DNA of 29,318 nt from WJMB01 sp964581465 (GCA_964581465.1 CAZOOP010000045.1:1-29318), one strand, 5' to 3'; shown: positions 14,087-22,448, numbered from the stretch's first letter. Made by a program: numbers and translations. Notes: a model not told the origin generated them from the sequence alone.

Positions 14087-14449
14087 GTCAAAATTCAAAT
14101 GAAAACAACGCGCCGGCCGCCGGAGGGAAACGCTCCGACTGCCGTCGCGTGGTGGTGTTGTCGATAATCGGTGTTGCACTGTGGCCCGCTGTAGAGTCGT
14201 TCCTTTGGCTCTCGTCGGGTCGTAAACGGTCTTAATGCAGGTGTCGAAGCGTTGCCGTCGCGCTAGAGCGTCGCGGAGTCGGTTTGTCGTGGTGCGGGGT
14301 CGGATTCAGGCTCCCTATCGGAGTTGTCAAGCAGTACGCCTATGTGTAATCGCATAAGATAAGGCGACTTACTTTGTCACGCACCCCGGCTCGCTCCATT
14401 TCCACTTTTACCGCCTTTAAGTATGCCAGTGAATATCGGCGAACGTCAA
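14087..14449 (-). ncRNA. Candidate non-coding RNA between a promoter-like and a terminator sequence
   Basis: The 14004-14537 stretch has no supportable gene. On the minus strand TTGACG (14449-14444), an 18-base spacer and CATACT (14425-14420) resemble a promoter; the strong terminator at 14062-14086 would end a transcript of about 350 bases. Within it CGCCTTAT can pair with ATAGGCG, and GGTGCG with CGCACC. It does not match tmRNA, 6S, RNase P or SRP RNA in any way I can see. It could equally be the 3' region of the lipoprotein message. Confidence 0.25.
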
Positions 14450-14483
14450 CTGTTTATTCGTCACAAGAGGAGTGGATAATTGA

Positions 14484-14511
14484 GAACGGCCCCGTGTACA
14501 CGGGGCCGTTC
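14484..14511 (-). terminator. Perfect 28-base palindrome after the acidic lipoprotein gene
   Basis: The arms GAACGGCCCCGTGT and ACACGGGGCCGTTC are exact complements. It lies 26 bases past the lipoprotein stop; on the minus strand it is followed by TCAATTATCC, so it is a plausible but U-poor terminator. Confidence 0.6.
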
Positions 14512-14537
14512 TGACGGGGTGAAGGGTGGCGGAATGG

Positions 14538-16139
14538 TTACCCCTCGTCTGTCGAGGTCTCTTCCTCGTCTTCACCCTCTTCGTTCTCTTCGGAGTCGAG
14601 TTGGGCCTGCATCAGCTCGAAGAGGGCCTCTTCGAACTCGACGGATTTATCCTCCATCAGCTCTCCGACGGCGCCGAAGCGATAGCCCAGCTCCTCGACG
14701 GCCATGTAGAGGTCCTCGTAGGTTTCGGGCTCCTCGACGGGCTCGTCGGCGGTGAGCATCTCCATCTGCTCCTCGAAGACCTCGTCGATCATCGGGGTCA
14801 GTTGCTCGACGAGCAAGGCTTCGGTTTCGTCGTAGAGCTCGGACTCCATCTGCAGGCGCTCCTCGAAGAGCCAGAGCTCATCTTCGGTGAAGCCGGCCTT
14901 CTCGATACCCTTGACCAGGAAGTCGTCGATCTCGCCGCCCTCGGCCTTGATCGAGCGCAGGGACTGGAGCAGCGCGCCGACGTAGGTCTCGGCGTCGAGC
15001 TTGGGCGGGCCGATGTGGTCTTCCAGGTAGGTCCAGTACTCGGTGAAGACGGCCTCGTACTCGTCGAAGTCGCCGCGCTCGATCTCGTGGCACTCGCAGG
15101 CGGCGGTGAGGGCCTGGTCCTCGAGCTCCTCGCGGGGCAGCTCGCTCATCTCTTCGTCGGCCTGCCAGCGACCGAGGATGCGGTAGTAGCTGCTGACCAC
15201 CACGTTGTAGGTGTCCGGGGTCAGGCCCGTGGTGTGCTGGTAGCCCATCAGCTCTTCGGTGATCCTGGTGAAGATCTCGTTGAGCAGCACGGGCTGGAGG
15301 TTGGCGTACTGGTTGATGGTCCGGTCGTAGGCCTCGAGCTGCTGGGCGGAGAGCTCGACACTCTTCAGGCCGCTGGCCCGGGCGGACTCGGCGGTGTCGG
15401 TGCCGTCCAGGATGCCGTTGAGGGCGTTGACGTGCAGGGTGACGTAGCTCTCGACGTCGACCTCGCCGGGGAGCTGGGAGACCACGGCGAAGCGCACCTG
15501 CTGGGAATACTCCTGGGCCGGGGAGATGTAGCGCGGGACCAAGCCGGGGCGCGCGGTGTCGTACTGGGCGCTTTGGGCGAGGGGGGCGCCGCGGTAGGCG
15601 ACCATCCCGGCGGCGGCCAGGGAGCGGTAATCCATGTCGTAGTCGTCGAGGAAATCGGCGGTGTCCTCGGGCAGGACGTAGCCCTCGGTGTTGGCCTCGA
15701 GCAGCCACTGACAGTCGTCGACCAGGCCGCCCCAGGCGGAGTCGCCGAAGCGCTGGACGTAGCCGTCGAGGAAGGCGGCCTGCTCGTCGAAGCCGATCTC
15801 GGCGCAGGGATAGCTCAGCGCCAGCATCTCGGCGGCCAGCTCGGCGAAGTCGTCGGGATCCGGGGCCAGGTCGATGTAGGCCTCGACGATCTCCTCTTCG
15901 AGGGACGGATCGAGCTGGCGCTGGAGCTCGAAGTCGTAGAGGTCGACCAGCTCATAACCGTAGAGCTGGCAGGCCAACTTCTCGGCGCTGTCGACCTCGC
16001 TGTAGTCGTAATCGTAAACCTCGAGGTCCAACTGGATCTCGGCGTAGTCGTCGGCGTTCATCCCGCCGCCGCACGAGGTGATCAGCAACGCGGCGGCCGC
16101 GGCCAGGACGATGAATACCGCGCGGGTGAAAGTGCGCAT
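14538..16139 (-). CDS. Large acidic lipoprotein of unknown function
   Basis: A 533-residue lipoprotein: short basic start, hydrophobic stretch, lipobox LLITSC with Cys at about residue 23, then GGG. The mature protein is very acidic (many Glu and Asp, ending EENEEGEDEEETSTDEG) and mostly helical, with Tyr-rich stretches. No catalytic motif or repeat is seen. Three Cys pairs could be partners (LACQLYG, SYPCAEIG, CECHEIE). ATG 16139 has AGGAGG 6 bases upstream. cutA ends 40 bases before it with no terminator between, so the two may be co-transcribed. Family not recognised. Confidence 0.82.
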   Translation of the reverse strand: MRTFTRAVFIVLAAAAALLITSCGGGMNADDYAEIQLDLEVYDYDYSEVDSAEKLACQLYGYELVDLYDFELQRQLDPSLEEEIVEAYIDLAPDPDDFAELAAEMLALSYPCAEIGFDEQAAFLDGYVQRFGDSAWGGLVDDCQWLLEANTEGYVLPEDTADFLDDYDMDYRSLAAAGMVAYRGAPLAQSAQYDTARPGLVPRYISPAQEYSQQVRFAVVSQLPGEVDVESYVTLHVNALNGILDGTDTAESARASGLKSVELSAQQLEAYDRTINQYANLQPVLLNEIFTRITEELMGYQHTTGLTPDTYNVVVSSYYRILGRWQADEEMSELPREELEDQALTAACECHEIERGDFDEYEAVFTEYWTYLEDHIGPPKLDAETYVGALLQSLRSIKAEGGEIDDFLVKGIEKAGFTEDELWLFEERLQMESELYDETEALLVEQLTPMIDEVFEEQMEMLTADEPVEEPETYEDLYMAVEELGYRFGAVGELMEDKSVEFEEALFELMQAQLDSEENEEGEDEEETSTDEG

Positions 16140-16179
16140 CCGTTCCTCCTAGGAGTATCCGCCCGGTGGCGGCTGGCTT

Positions 16180-16530
16180 CTAGTCTTCGGCCCGTGATTC
16201 GTCCGGGTCGGTCTGTTCGGTTATCCAGTTAAGATAGGGGCCGTGGCCGCCCGCGATCGGCAGGGCTACCACGCAGGGCAGCTCGTAGGGGTGGAGCTCG
16301 ACGGCGCGCTCGGTGAGCTCCTCCAGGCGTCGCGCCGTGGTCTTGACCAGCAGCAGCGCCTCATCATCGCGCTGGAGCCCCTCTTTCCAGTAATAGATTG
16401 AGGCCAGGCGGGGCATGATGTTGGCGCAGGCCGCCAGGCCCTCGACGACGAGGAGTTCGCCCAGCTCCCGGGCGGCGGACTCGTCGGGGCAGGTGATGTA
16501 GACCAGCAGGGCTTCAGGTTTGGCGGTCAT
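16180..16530 (-). CDS. cutA: CutA1 divalent-cation tolerance protein
   Basis: A 116-residue protein of the trimeric CutA1 family. Diagnostic segments are VYITCPDESAARELGELLV at the start, EGLAACANIMPRLASIYYWKEGLQRDDEALLLVKT in the middle, and ELHPYELPCVVALPI..G..PYLNWI near the end. The family was first linked to copper and divalent-cation tolerance and has a ferredoxin-like fold; its precise function is still unclear. A palindrome GGGCTGATCAGCCC at 16583-16596 lies about 60 bases upstream and may be an operator or hairpin. The spacer to rpiB (16531-16878) contains no gene I can support. Confidence 0.9.
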   Translation of the reverse strand: MTAKPEALLVYITCPDESAARELGELLVVEGLAACANIMPRLASIYYWKEGLQRDDEALLLVKTTARRLEELTERAVELHPYELPCVVALPIAGGHGPYLNWITEQTDPDESRAED

Positions 16531-16582
16531 GGAGCTCGACCTCGGCGGGATTGCTCGGTGGACTTCAACGTCCGCGACCCTT

Positions 16583-16596
16583 GGGCTGATCAGCCC
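16583..16596. promoter_or_regulatory. 14-base palindrome upstream of cutA
   Basis: GGGCTGATCAGCCC is perfectly self-complementary and lies in the 348-base spacer between rpiB and cutA. It could be a protein-binding site or a transcript hairpin; no promoter boxes can be assigned with confidence. Confidence 0.3.
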
Positions 16597-16878
16597 CGGG
16601 TTGATAAACGGCTCGAGAATCAGCCGATGTCCAACCGATCAAGTGACAGCTCGAGGCGAAGGGGCTTCACGCTACTGATGCCGCGTTTCAGCACCTCGCT
16701 GGGTGAGTGGAGCGAATCAAGCTGCTTGGTGTGGGCCGGCCGGCCGCTCCATTCTATGCCTGAGAGAGGCTACCAGACGCAAGCCGGCCGCGCCGACATG
16801 CTGGTGTTTGCCGAGCCGTGAAATATCAACGCAAGGTTGATTGCCGCCAGACCGCCGGCGCCGGTATTGGCGCGGTCA

Positions 16879-17319
16879 CTATTCCCGCTCCAGGACCATC
16901 AGCTTATCGACCCGTCGCTGATGACGGCCGCCGTCGAAGGGTGTCGCCAGCCAGACCCGCAGGAGCTCCTCGATTTCCGGCGCGACGTCGACTCCGCCGG
17001 CCAGGCAGAGGACGTTGGCGTCGTTATGGGCCCGGCTGCGGCGGGCGTTCTCCGGAATGCGCACCAGGGCCGCCCGGATGCCGTCGACCTTGTTCGCCGC
17101 CATGCACATCCCCACACCGTTGGTGCAGACCAGCACACCGCGCTCGGCCTCCCCGTCGACAACGGAACGGCAGACCAGAGCGGCGTAGTCCGGATAGTCG
17201 ACGGACTCCGTATCGTCGGTGCCCAGGTTGATCACCTGGTGGTCGTTCTCCAGACACCAGGCGATGACGCGCTTCTTGACCTCGAGGCCGCCGTGATCGG
17301 CGCCGACGGCTATCTTCAT
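16879..17319 (-). CDS. rpiB: Ribose-5-phosphate isomerase B
   Basis: A 146-residue enzyme of the RpiB/LacAB family that interconverts ribose 5-phosphate and ribulose 5-phosphate. Family landmarks: MKIAVGADHGGLEVK at the N-terminus (phosphate-binding His9 and the DHGG turn), ESVDYPDYA, the catalytic Cys of VLVCTNGVGMCMAANKVDGIRA (the usual CGTGIGM appears as CTNGVGM), SRAHNDANVL with the ring-opening His, and GGRHQRRVDKL at the end. ATG 17319 has AAGGAG 6 bases upstream. The sigma-54-like inverted repeat at 17522-17603 lies about 200 bases ahead of the start; its minus-strand arm faces this gene. Confidence 0.93.
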   Translation of the reverse strand: MKIAVGADHGGLEVKKRVIAWCLENDHQVINLGTDDTESVDYPDYAALVCRSVVDGEAERGVLVCTNGVGMCMAANKVDGIRAALVRIPENARRSRAHNDANVLCLAGGVDVAPEIEELLRVWLATPFDGGRHQRRVDKLMVLERE

Positions 17320-17521
17320 TCCTGCTCCTTACCGACTAAAACTGATGGGATCGTCTCCGTATACTGGAACGAGTGCGTTGACTGCGAGAGCCACATCTCG
17401 TGCGGGGTCTTTCGACCGGCACCGTTACAAAACGCCCGGGATCGAATTGGGCCGTTCCCGCAGGCGACTGCGGCGAAACCGGGTGCCGGAAGAATGCTGT
17501 TATCACGGAAACCAACGCTGA

Positions 17522-17603
17522 GGCTTTGGCACATTTCTTGCACAAGATGCCACAGACTGTTTGGAGAGTCGGCGCCGATCTCCGCAAGAAATGTGCCAAA
17601 GCC
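17522..17603. repeat. Inverted repeat with sigma-54-like arms, locus 2
   Basis: Perfect 20-base arms at 17522-17541 and 17584-17603 separated by 42 bases. Each arm contains TTGGCACATTTCTTGC. Relative to locus 1 at 1563-1647, two arm positions differ and both differences occur in both arms, so complementarity is kept. The element occupies the 17320-17625 spacer between the tsaC-family gene and rpiB, which holds no other feature. Confidence 0.85.
17584..17598 (-). promoter_or_regulatory. Sigma-54-like promoter facing rpiB
   Basis: Minus strand TGGCAC-ATTTC-TTGC matches the RpoN -24/-12 consensus. A start near 17572 would give a leader of about 250 bases to rpiB. The opposite arm (17527-17541, followed by A) is an equally good plus-strand match and would fire antisense into the tsaC-family gene. 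Confidence 0.45.
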
Positions 17604-17625
17604 GGGCGGGGGGGTGACGGCTCTT

Positions 17626-18315
17626 TTACGAAACGGTTTCGCCGGAGTCGCCGGACAGTTGCGCACTGGGCGTTACCCGGGAATCCAGGGGTCCGCCGAG
17701 GAGGGCCTCCAGGCAGGCTCGTCCGATACCGCCTTCGCGGAGCAGGCGGGGCGGGGATGTGCTGAAGTCGACGATGGAGGAGCCCAGGGTGCTCCAGGAG
17801 GCGCCGCCGTCAATGATCAGCTCCAGGCCCCCGGAGAAGTAACCGGCTACTTGGGCGGCGTTCAGCGAGGCCGGTGCGCCGTCGGGGTTGGCGCTGGGGG
17901 CGACCAGGGGTTCATCGAGCCGGTCGAGCAGGCGCTGAAGCAGTGGATTGTCCGGTATACGCACCGCCACGCTGTTCCCGCCGGCCAGGGGCGCGGTGGG
18001 CATGGCCGGCCCAGCCGGAAGCACCAGGTTGCAAGGCCCCGGCCAGCAGGAGAGGGCCAGCCGCCTCCATTGTTCATTCACCGGGAGGCAATAGCGCTCG
18101 ATCCAGACCAGGGAACCCAGCAGACAAACCAGGGGCTTACCGCGGGGACGGTCCTTGAGTTGATAGACGCGCTTCACGGCGGCGGTATCGGATGCGCGTG
18201 CCACCAGGCCGTAGGTGCTGTCGGTGGGTGCACCGATGACAGCGGCGGGCCGCCGCAGTATCCGGGCCAACTCGCCGGGGTCGACTTGGTTTTGGGGAAT
18301 TACGTGTACCGTCAA
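17626..18315 (-). CDS. TsaC/YrdC/Sua5-family threonylcarbamoyl-AMP synthase
   Basis: A 229-residue protein with the YrdC fold. It should make threonylcarbamoyl-AMP from threonine, bicarbonate and ATP for t6A-37 of ANN-reading tRNAs. Visible motifs: GAPTDSTYGLVARA near residue 28, YQLKDRPRGKPLVCLL (the KxR...S/T/K-P-L nucleotide site) near 51-65, CWPGPCNLVL near 90, VAVRIPDNPLLQRLL, and VAPSANPDGAPA (the SAN motif) in the second half, ending with STLGSSIVDF. There is no Sua5 C-terminal domain, so it is TsaC-like. Start is TTG 18315, with no better alternative; a good promoter lies 60 bases upstream. Confidence 0.85.
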   Translation of the reverse strand: MTVHVIPQNQVDPGELARILRRPAAVIGAPTDSTYGLVARASDTAAVKRVYQLKDRPRGKPLVCLLGSLVWIERYCLPVNEQWRRLALSCWPGPCNLVLPAGPAMPTAPLAGGNSVAVRIPDNPLLQRLLDRLDEPLVAPSANPDGAPASLNAAQVAGYFSGGLELIIDGGASWSTLGSSIVDFSTSPPRLLREGGIGRACLEALLGGPLDSRVTPSAQLSGDSGETVS

Positions 18316-18384
18316 GGGTCGGGGGCTCCAGGGAGGGGGGCTCAGGGTGGGATGACCCAGGTTCGTTCGCCTGTATACGCTTAA

Positions 18385-18413
18385 ACTATACCGCCCGACG
18401 GTGGGCGCGTCAA
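18385..18413 (-). promoter_or_regulatory. Sigma-70-type promoter of the tsaC-family gene
   Basis: Minus strand TTGACG (18413-18408), 17-base spacer, TATAGT (18390-18385); start near 18378. Confidence 0.7.
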
Positions 18414-18448
18414 GGCGGTCGAAAACCGGGGGCGGCGGAGAATAGGTT

Positions 18449-18504
18449 TAGGCATCATGGAGCGAGCTCGGAGCAAACCAGGCTGATTGGGAGCGGTTTT
18501 CTGG
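18449..18504 (+). repeat. Fragment of dispersed repeat R
   Basis: TAGGCATCATGGA and GGCTGATTGGGAGCGG match, inverted, the right end of repeat R at 22080-22134 and 25190-25245. The rest of R is absent. It opens an unusually AT-rich non-coding stretch (about 18520-18800) without a gene, terminal repeat or transposase that I can recognise. Confidence 0.6.
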
Positions 18505-18887
18505 ATCCTCACCGCTCTTTTAATTACTCCTTTTTAGCAGCACTCATATAGTTACACACCCTTATAACATAGCACCATAACACTTATAGAATGCTAGTAT
18601 CTTACAGTCATAGTGTATTAATGTAAAAATTAGTAGGTAATCTACAGGCCACGCTTATATTTGCCGACAGTTTATGCTTGCTGTTGTGTATAATAATTGT
18701 TACTTATAGCGTGTACTATCAGCAGATTACAACCACACTCATGTTCAGAATGGTTACGTAATTCCTTGAGTTGCCAACCAAAAACGACTTAATCTGTCAT
18801 GGGCTATAAACTAATGCACCGATCACCGCCGGCTTTCCCGCTTGGCTTTTCCCTCGGAATGGCTTAACATTGACGGAAAGTGGTTGT

Positions 18888-18909
18888 GGGTACCAGGTAC
18901 CCATTTTTT
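18888..18909 (+). terminator. Hairpin with T run ahead of the polyamine-synthase-like gene
   Basis: GGGTACCAGGTACCC folds on itself and is followed by ATTTTTTC. It lies just after a TTGACG (18870-18875) and about 90 bases before the ATG at 19000. It may end transcription from upstream or act as an attenuator in the leader. Confidence 0.5.
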
Positions 18910-18999
18910 CATTGCCCCGCCTGGTCAGTTATCCCGATTCCCTTGCCGTTGGATACTTTCATCCCGAGATCTAGTTTGATCCTTGTCAAAAGGAAACAC

Positions 19000-21441
19000 A
19001 TGAAAAAATGGCGCCTACACCTCGCAGTGCTCCTGGTCAGCCTGACGACCCTGGTTTACGAGCTGTCCTTGATGAGGGTCTTCTCCGTGACCATCTGGAA
19101 CTACCTGGCCTTCTTCGTGATATCGGTAGCCCTTTTGGGGGGCAGCGTCGCCGCCGCGATCATCTTCATCCGCCGTCCCTGGTTCGAGAAGCGAATCAAA
19201 CGACTGCTCCCCTGGGCCTTAATCCTCTTTTCGCTGCTCTGCGCATTGATGCCGGCGATATATATTAACTCCGGAATCGTTTTGGAAGTTGGTCTACAGG
19301 GAATCCTGTCCTTAATGTTGATCGTATTGATCTTCTTTCTACCCTTCCTGGTCGGCGGTTTCATCATCGCCGCGATTCTCTCTTTCAACTCCAAGCGGAT
19401 CGGCAGCCTCTACTGGGCGGACCTGGCCGGGGCCGCCCTGGGTTGCCTGGCTGTGATCCCCCTCTTGAATCTGTTCAGCGCGCCGAACCTGCTGGCCTGG
19501 ATAGCCCTCTTGCCGGCGGCCGGGGCATTGCTGTTACGCTCCGAACAAACCGATGAGGGCGAAAGAAGGCATCGGCGCCGCAAGAACTGGGCCGCCGGCG
19601 CCGTGATTGCACTTGTTGCTCTGGCGGCGGCCAGCCAGTTGATAATGCCGGGCCTCTATACAATCAAGTACGCTAAAGGCACCACACAGAAAACAGCCAA
19701 GCCGACGTATGTTCACTGGAACCACCTGGCTCGCTTGACCACCTACAAGAGCATCTTCTTCAAGGACGATTCATTAAGGCCCTTCGGTTGGGGGATGAGC
19801 TCCCAGCTCGGCGATTATGAGATCGAGCAGTACTGGATCGAGCAGGACGATTCCGCCGGGACACCGATAACCAGCTTCAACGGCGATATCGAGGAGCTGG
19901 ATTTCCTGCCTTACGACGTTACCAACGCCGCCTACAGCATGGACGATTACGACTCCGCCCTGGTCATCGGCGGTGGCGGCGGCCGGGACATCCTCGCCGC
20001 CCGTTACTTCGGCGTGCCCGAAATAACCGCCGTGGAGATCAATCCCGGAATGGTCGAGATCGTCGAGGAGGTCTTTCCCGAGTTCTCGGGCAAGCCCTAC
20101 AGTTTGCCCGGGGTTACCGGTGTTGTCGACGAGGCCCGCAGCTTCCTGACCCGCCATCAGGGCGAGTACGATCTGATCATGATTTCGATGATCGACTCCT
20201 GGGCGGCGACGATGGCCGGGGCCTTCGCCCTCTCCGAGAACAACCTCTACACCCGGGAGGCCGTGAATCTCTACCTGGATCATCTCGGTGAGGACGGGGT
20301 ACTCACGCTCTCCCGCTGGTATGTCCTGACTGATCACAAAGAGACCCACCGCTTGACCAACCTTATCGCCACGGCCCTGGAAAACAGGGGGGTGGACAAT
20401 CCGGGTGAACACATGGCCGTCGTTGGCGGCGGATTGATCTCGACGGTGATCACCCGACCACGGCCCTACACCAGTGAAGAAATCTCGGCCCTGAGCGACT
20501 ATATCGATAGGATGGGTTTCCAGGCCCTCTGGCTGCCGGACGGCGCAGCGGAGGACGATTTCCTAGCAGCGCTTCTCACCGGCGATCGCGACGAGGTCAT
20601 CGCCGATTCGCCCGTCGATCTTTCGGCGCCGACGGACGATCAACCCTTTTTCTTCATGTTCACCGACGATCCCCTGGGCGCGGATCGCATGGAAACCGAA
20701 AAGGCCAGTTTGATGAGCTACACCGTCATCGTTCTACGACGGTTGTTCTACATCATGATCGGCCTGGCTCTGCTGTTGATCATCCTGCCCCTGGCGCTGA
20801 AGAAGAAAGAACCCGGCGAGCCCTTCACCCTGGGACGGGTCCTCTTCAAGCAGACCCGCCAATGGTTGTACTTCGCCGCCATCGGCCTGGGCTTCATGCT
20901 GGTCGAGCTCGCCCTGATCCAGCGCTACGTGCTCTTCCTGGGCCATCCCAGCTACGCCACGACGGTGGTGATCTTCTCGATCCTGATCTTCGCCGGCCTG
21001 GGCAGCGCCACCACGGTGCCCCTGACGCGTAAGCTGTCTATCCGTAAACTCCAGCCCCTGGTTTTTGGCGCCATCGGCCTGCTGGTGCTCTTCCAGGCCT
21101 TCGTGGTCCCGGCGATCCTCGATGGTTCGCTTCTCGGTGCGGCCCTGGGCTGGCGTATCGCGCTATCGATCCTGCTGTTGGCTCCCCTGGGCTTCGTGAT
21201 GGGCATGGCTCTGCCCTTGGGCATCCGGCGTCTCGACGATATCGACGCCGCCGGAATGGTTCCCTACGTCTGGGGCATCAACGGCGTGTTCAGCGTCTTC
21301 GCCTCGGTGCTCTCCATCATCATCGCCCTGGGCCACGGCTATACCGCCGGGCTGCTGGTCGGTATGGGGGCCTACCTGATCGCCCTGCTCTGCTCCCTGG
21401 GCTCCTGGAGGCGCAAGGTGGCCCGGGCCACGGCCGAGTGA
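19000..21441 (+). CDS. Membrane protein with spermidine-synthase-like domain
   Basis: An 813-residue three-part protein. Residues 1-225 hold about seven membrane helices; 235-590 form a soluble Rossmann domain of the polyamine-synthase type; 615-805 hold about six more helices. In the middle part GGGGGRD (324-330) is the SAM/decarboxy-SAM loop, AVEINP (344-349) the acidic ribose-binding strand, and VVDEARSFL with YDLIMISMIDSW (about 376-401) the substrate pocket. Genuine spermidine synthases have D-x-x-D at the pocket; here the order is MIDSW, so the substrate may differ. Similar fused proteins are often annotated 'spermidine synthase' or fused-MFS. ATG 19000 with AAAGGAAA 6 bases upstream; earlier frame starts lie in non-coding DNA. 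Monocistronic. Confidence 0.85.
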   Translation: MKKWRLHLAVLLVSLTTLVYELSLMRVFSVTIWNYLAFFVISVALLGGSVAAAIIFIRRPWFEKRIKRLLPWALILFSLLCALMPAIYINSGIVLEVGLQGILSLMLIVLIFFLPFLVGGFIIAAILSFNSKRIGSLYWADLAGAALGCLAVIPLLNLFSAPNLLAWIALLPAAGALLLRSEQTDEGERRHRRRKNWAAGAVIALVALAAASQLIMPGLYTIKYAKGTTQKTAKPTYVHWNHLARLTTYKSIFFKDDSLRPFGWGMSSQLGDYEIEQYWIEQDDSAGTPITSFNGDIEELDFLPYDVTNAAYSMDDYDSALVIGGGGGRDILAARYFGVPEITAVEINPGMVEIVEEVFPEFSGKPYSLPGVTGVVDEARSFLTRHQGEYDLIMISMIDSWAATMAGAFALSENNLYTREAVNLYLDHLGEDGVLTLSRWYVLTDHKETHRLTNLIATALENRGVDNPGEHMAVVGGGLISTVITRPRPYTSEEISALSDYIDRMGFQALWLPDGAAEDDFLAALLTGDRDEVIADSPVDLSAPTDDQPFFFMFTDDPLGADRMETEKASLMSYTVIVLRRLFYIMIGLALLLIILPLALKKKEPGEPFTLGRVLFKQTRQWLYFAAIGLGFMLVELALIQRYVLFLGHPSYATTVVIFSILIFAGLGSATTVPLTRKLSIRKLQPLVFGAIGLLVLFQAFVVPAILDGSLLGAALGWRIALSILLLAPLGFVMGMALPLGIRRLDDIDAAGMVPYVWGINGVFSVFASVLSIIIALGHGYTAGLLVGMGAYLIALLCSLGSWRRKVARATAE

Positions 21442-21775
21442 ACGAAAAGAGGCCACATCATGGCGACGGACCGCGGCATTCCTGGATAACACTCAGATAA
21501 AAGCGGTTAATAGACAATCAGGTACACACGAGGTCCGAGCTGTTTGTGGCGGATGCCTCAGATTTCCGCATCTTCATAAAAGCCCACACCGGCGACCAGA
21601 TGCTGTTTGCTCAGCTTCTTGGCGCCGGCGGCACCAACGACGCCGCACCGGACTGGGGACACCTGTAAACATGTGTTCATGTTGCCGAGCGTCTTCGCCA
21701 TACGCCTGTACGCCGAGGCGAATCGCTGTGGCCTCGTATCAGCCGCTTTGTCGGGTTGGTTCGGTGTTTCGTGTT
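21442..21775. other. Non-coding stretch with repeat traces
   Basis: No gene can be supported here. Positions 21460-21505 (GACCGCGGCATTCCTGGATAAC...) match 5527-5570 beside MITE copy A, so this is probably part of the same decayed-element landscape. The remainder shows nothing recognisable. Confidence 0.4.
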
Positions 21776-22448
21776 GGGATTATCACACGTGCCTGAACAG
21801 GCATATTTCGCTAGAAATCGTATAACCTGACCGGACCTGATCGTGATTGTATCCTGTTGATAATAGAGGCGATGCTTTTATGATACCTGTCACAGGACGA
21901 GCAGTCGAAAAGTGGCGGCCAATACGGCCTGATCTTTAGCGAACCCAGATATCCGCGCACCTGTATATGTCCTGACAGCAGATTGCCGCTGACTCCTAAA
22001 TGTCGTAATAACGAGCAATAAGGGCATGCAAATGAATGCTTGATCAACAGTGTGCCTTTCAAGGAGGTGAGTTACGGCCCGGCAAACCGCTCCCAATCAG
22101 CCCGGTTTGGTCCCAACACATTCCAGGGTGCCTATCGCTAAAGGCATGTTATTATGTGACTTATCGCTGTGCAAGCTCTCACTATCCCTGCGTTGCCTGG
22201 CGGCGAAAGCCAGACGTGCTCTAAGAGGGCGGCTCTAAGGAGGCGCTGAGTCTCGGGTAGTCTCGACTCCAGATTTGCTTCCGGGTTAACCAGTTATATG
22301 AAGGCTAAATGTTCAAATAGCTGCATTAGCTGATTTGATATTTCTTTGCTTGTCGCAAAAAACCTTTCGTGGGGTAGTTGTCAGCACTTCCGTTCTAAAT
22401 GTCGCCCTTTGTATTCTCGACAAAGGTTCAGTTTCAGGTGATAATCCC
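21776..22448. mobile_element. MITE-like element F interrupted by repeat R
   Basis: Ends: GGGATTATCACACG at 21776 and, inverted, GGGATTATCACCTG reading back from 22448; both continue into a GAAC segment as in the IS1595-like element. The element is 673 bp, but 21814-22132 is an insertion of repeat R; without it F would be about 346 bp, like the other MITEs. A relative without the insertion is at 23986-24212 on the other strand. It encodes no intact protein. The 22449-22562 spacer is featureless. Confidence 0.55.
21814..22132. repeat. Repeat R, copy inserted in element F
   Basis: Flanked by TTTCGCTA (21806-21813) and TATCGCTA (22133-22140), 7 of 8 identical, the expected trace of an 8-bp target duplication. 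The sequence matches 24574-24769 plus 25109-25241 along its length (for example TAGCGAACCCAGATATC and AAATGAATGCTTGAT). The uninterrupted relative of its target (24170-24212) reads straight across this site. Confidence 0.65.

Noticed and set aside
14526..16232. A 568-codon plus-strand open frame opposite the acidic lipoprotein
   Set aside because: Mirror of a Glu/Asp-rich gene, giving Leu/Val/Gly-rich nonsense; the minus-strand frame has a signal peptide, lipobox and AGGAGG site.
17316..17666. A 116-codon minus-strand frame between the tsaC-family gene and rpiB
   Set aside because: It crosses the inverted repeat, has no ribosome site or domain, and overlaps the better-supported neighbours at both ends.
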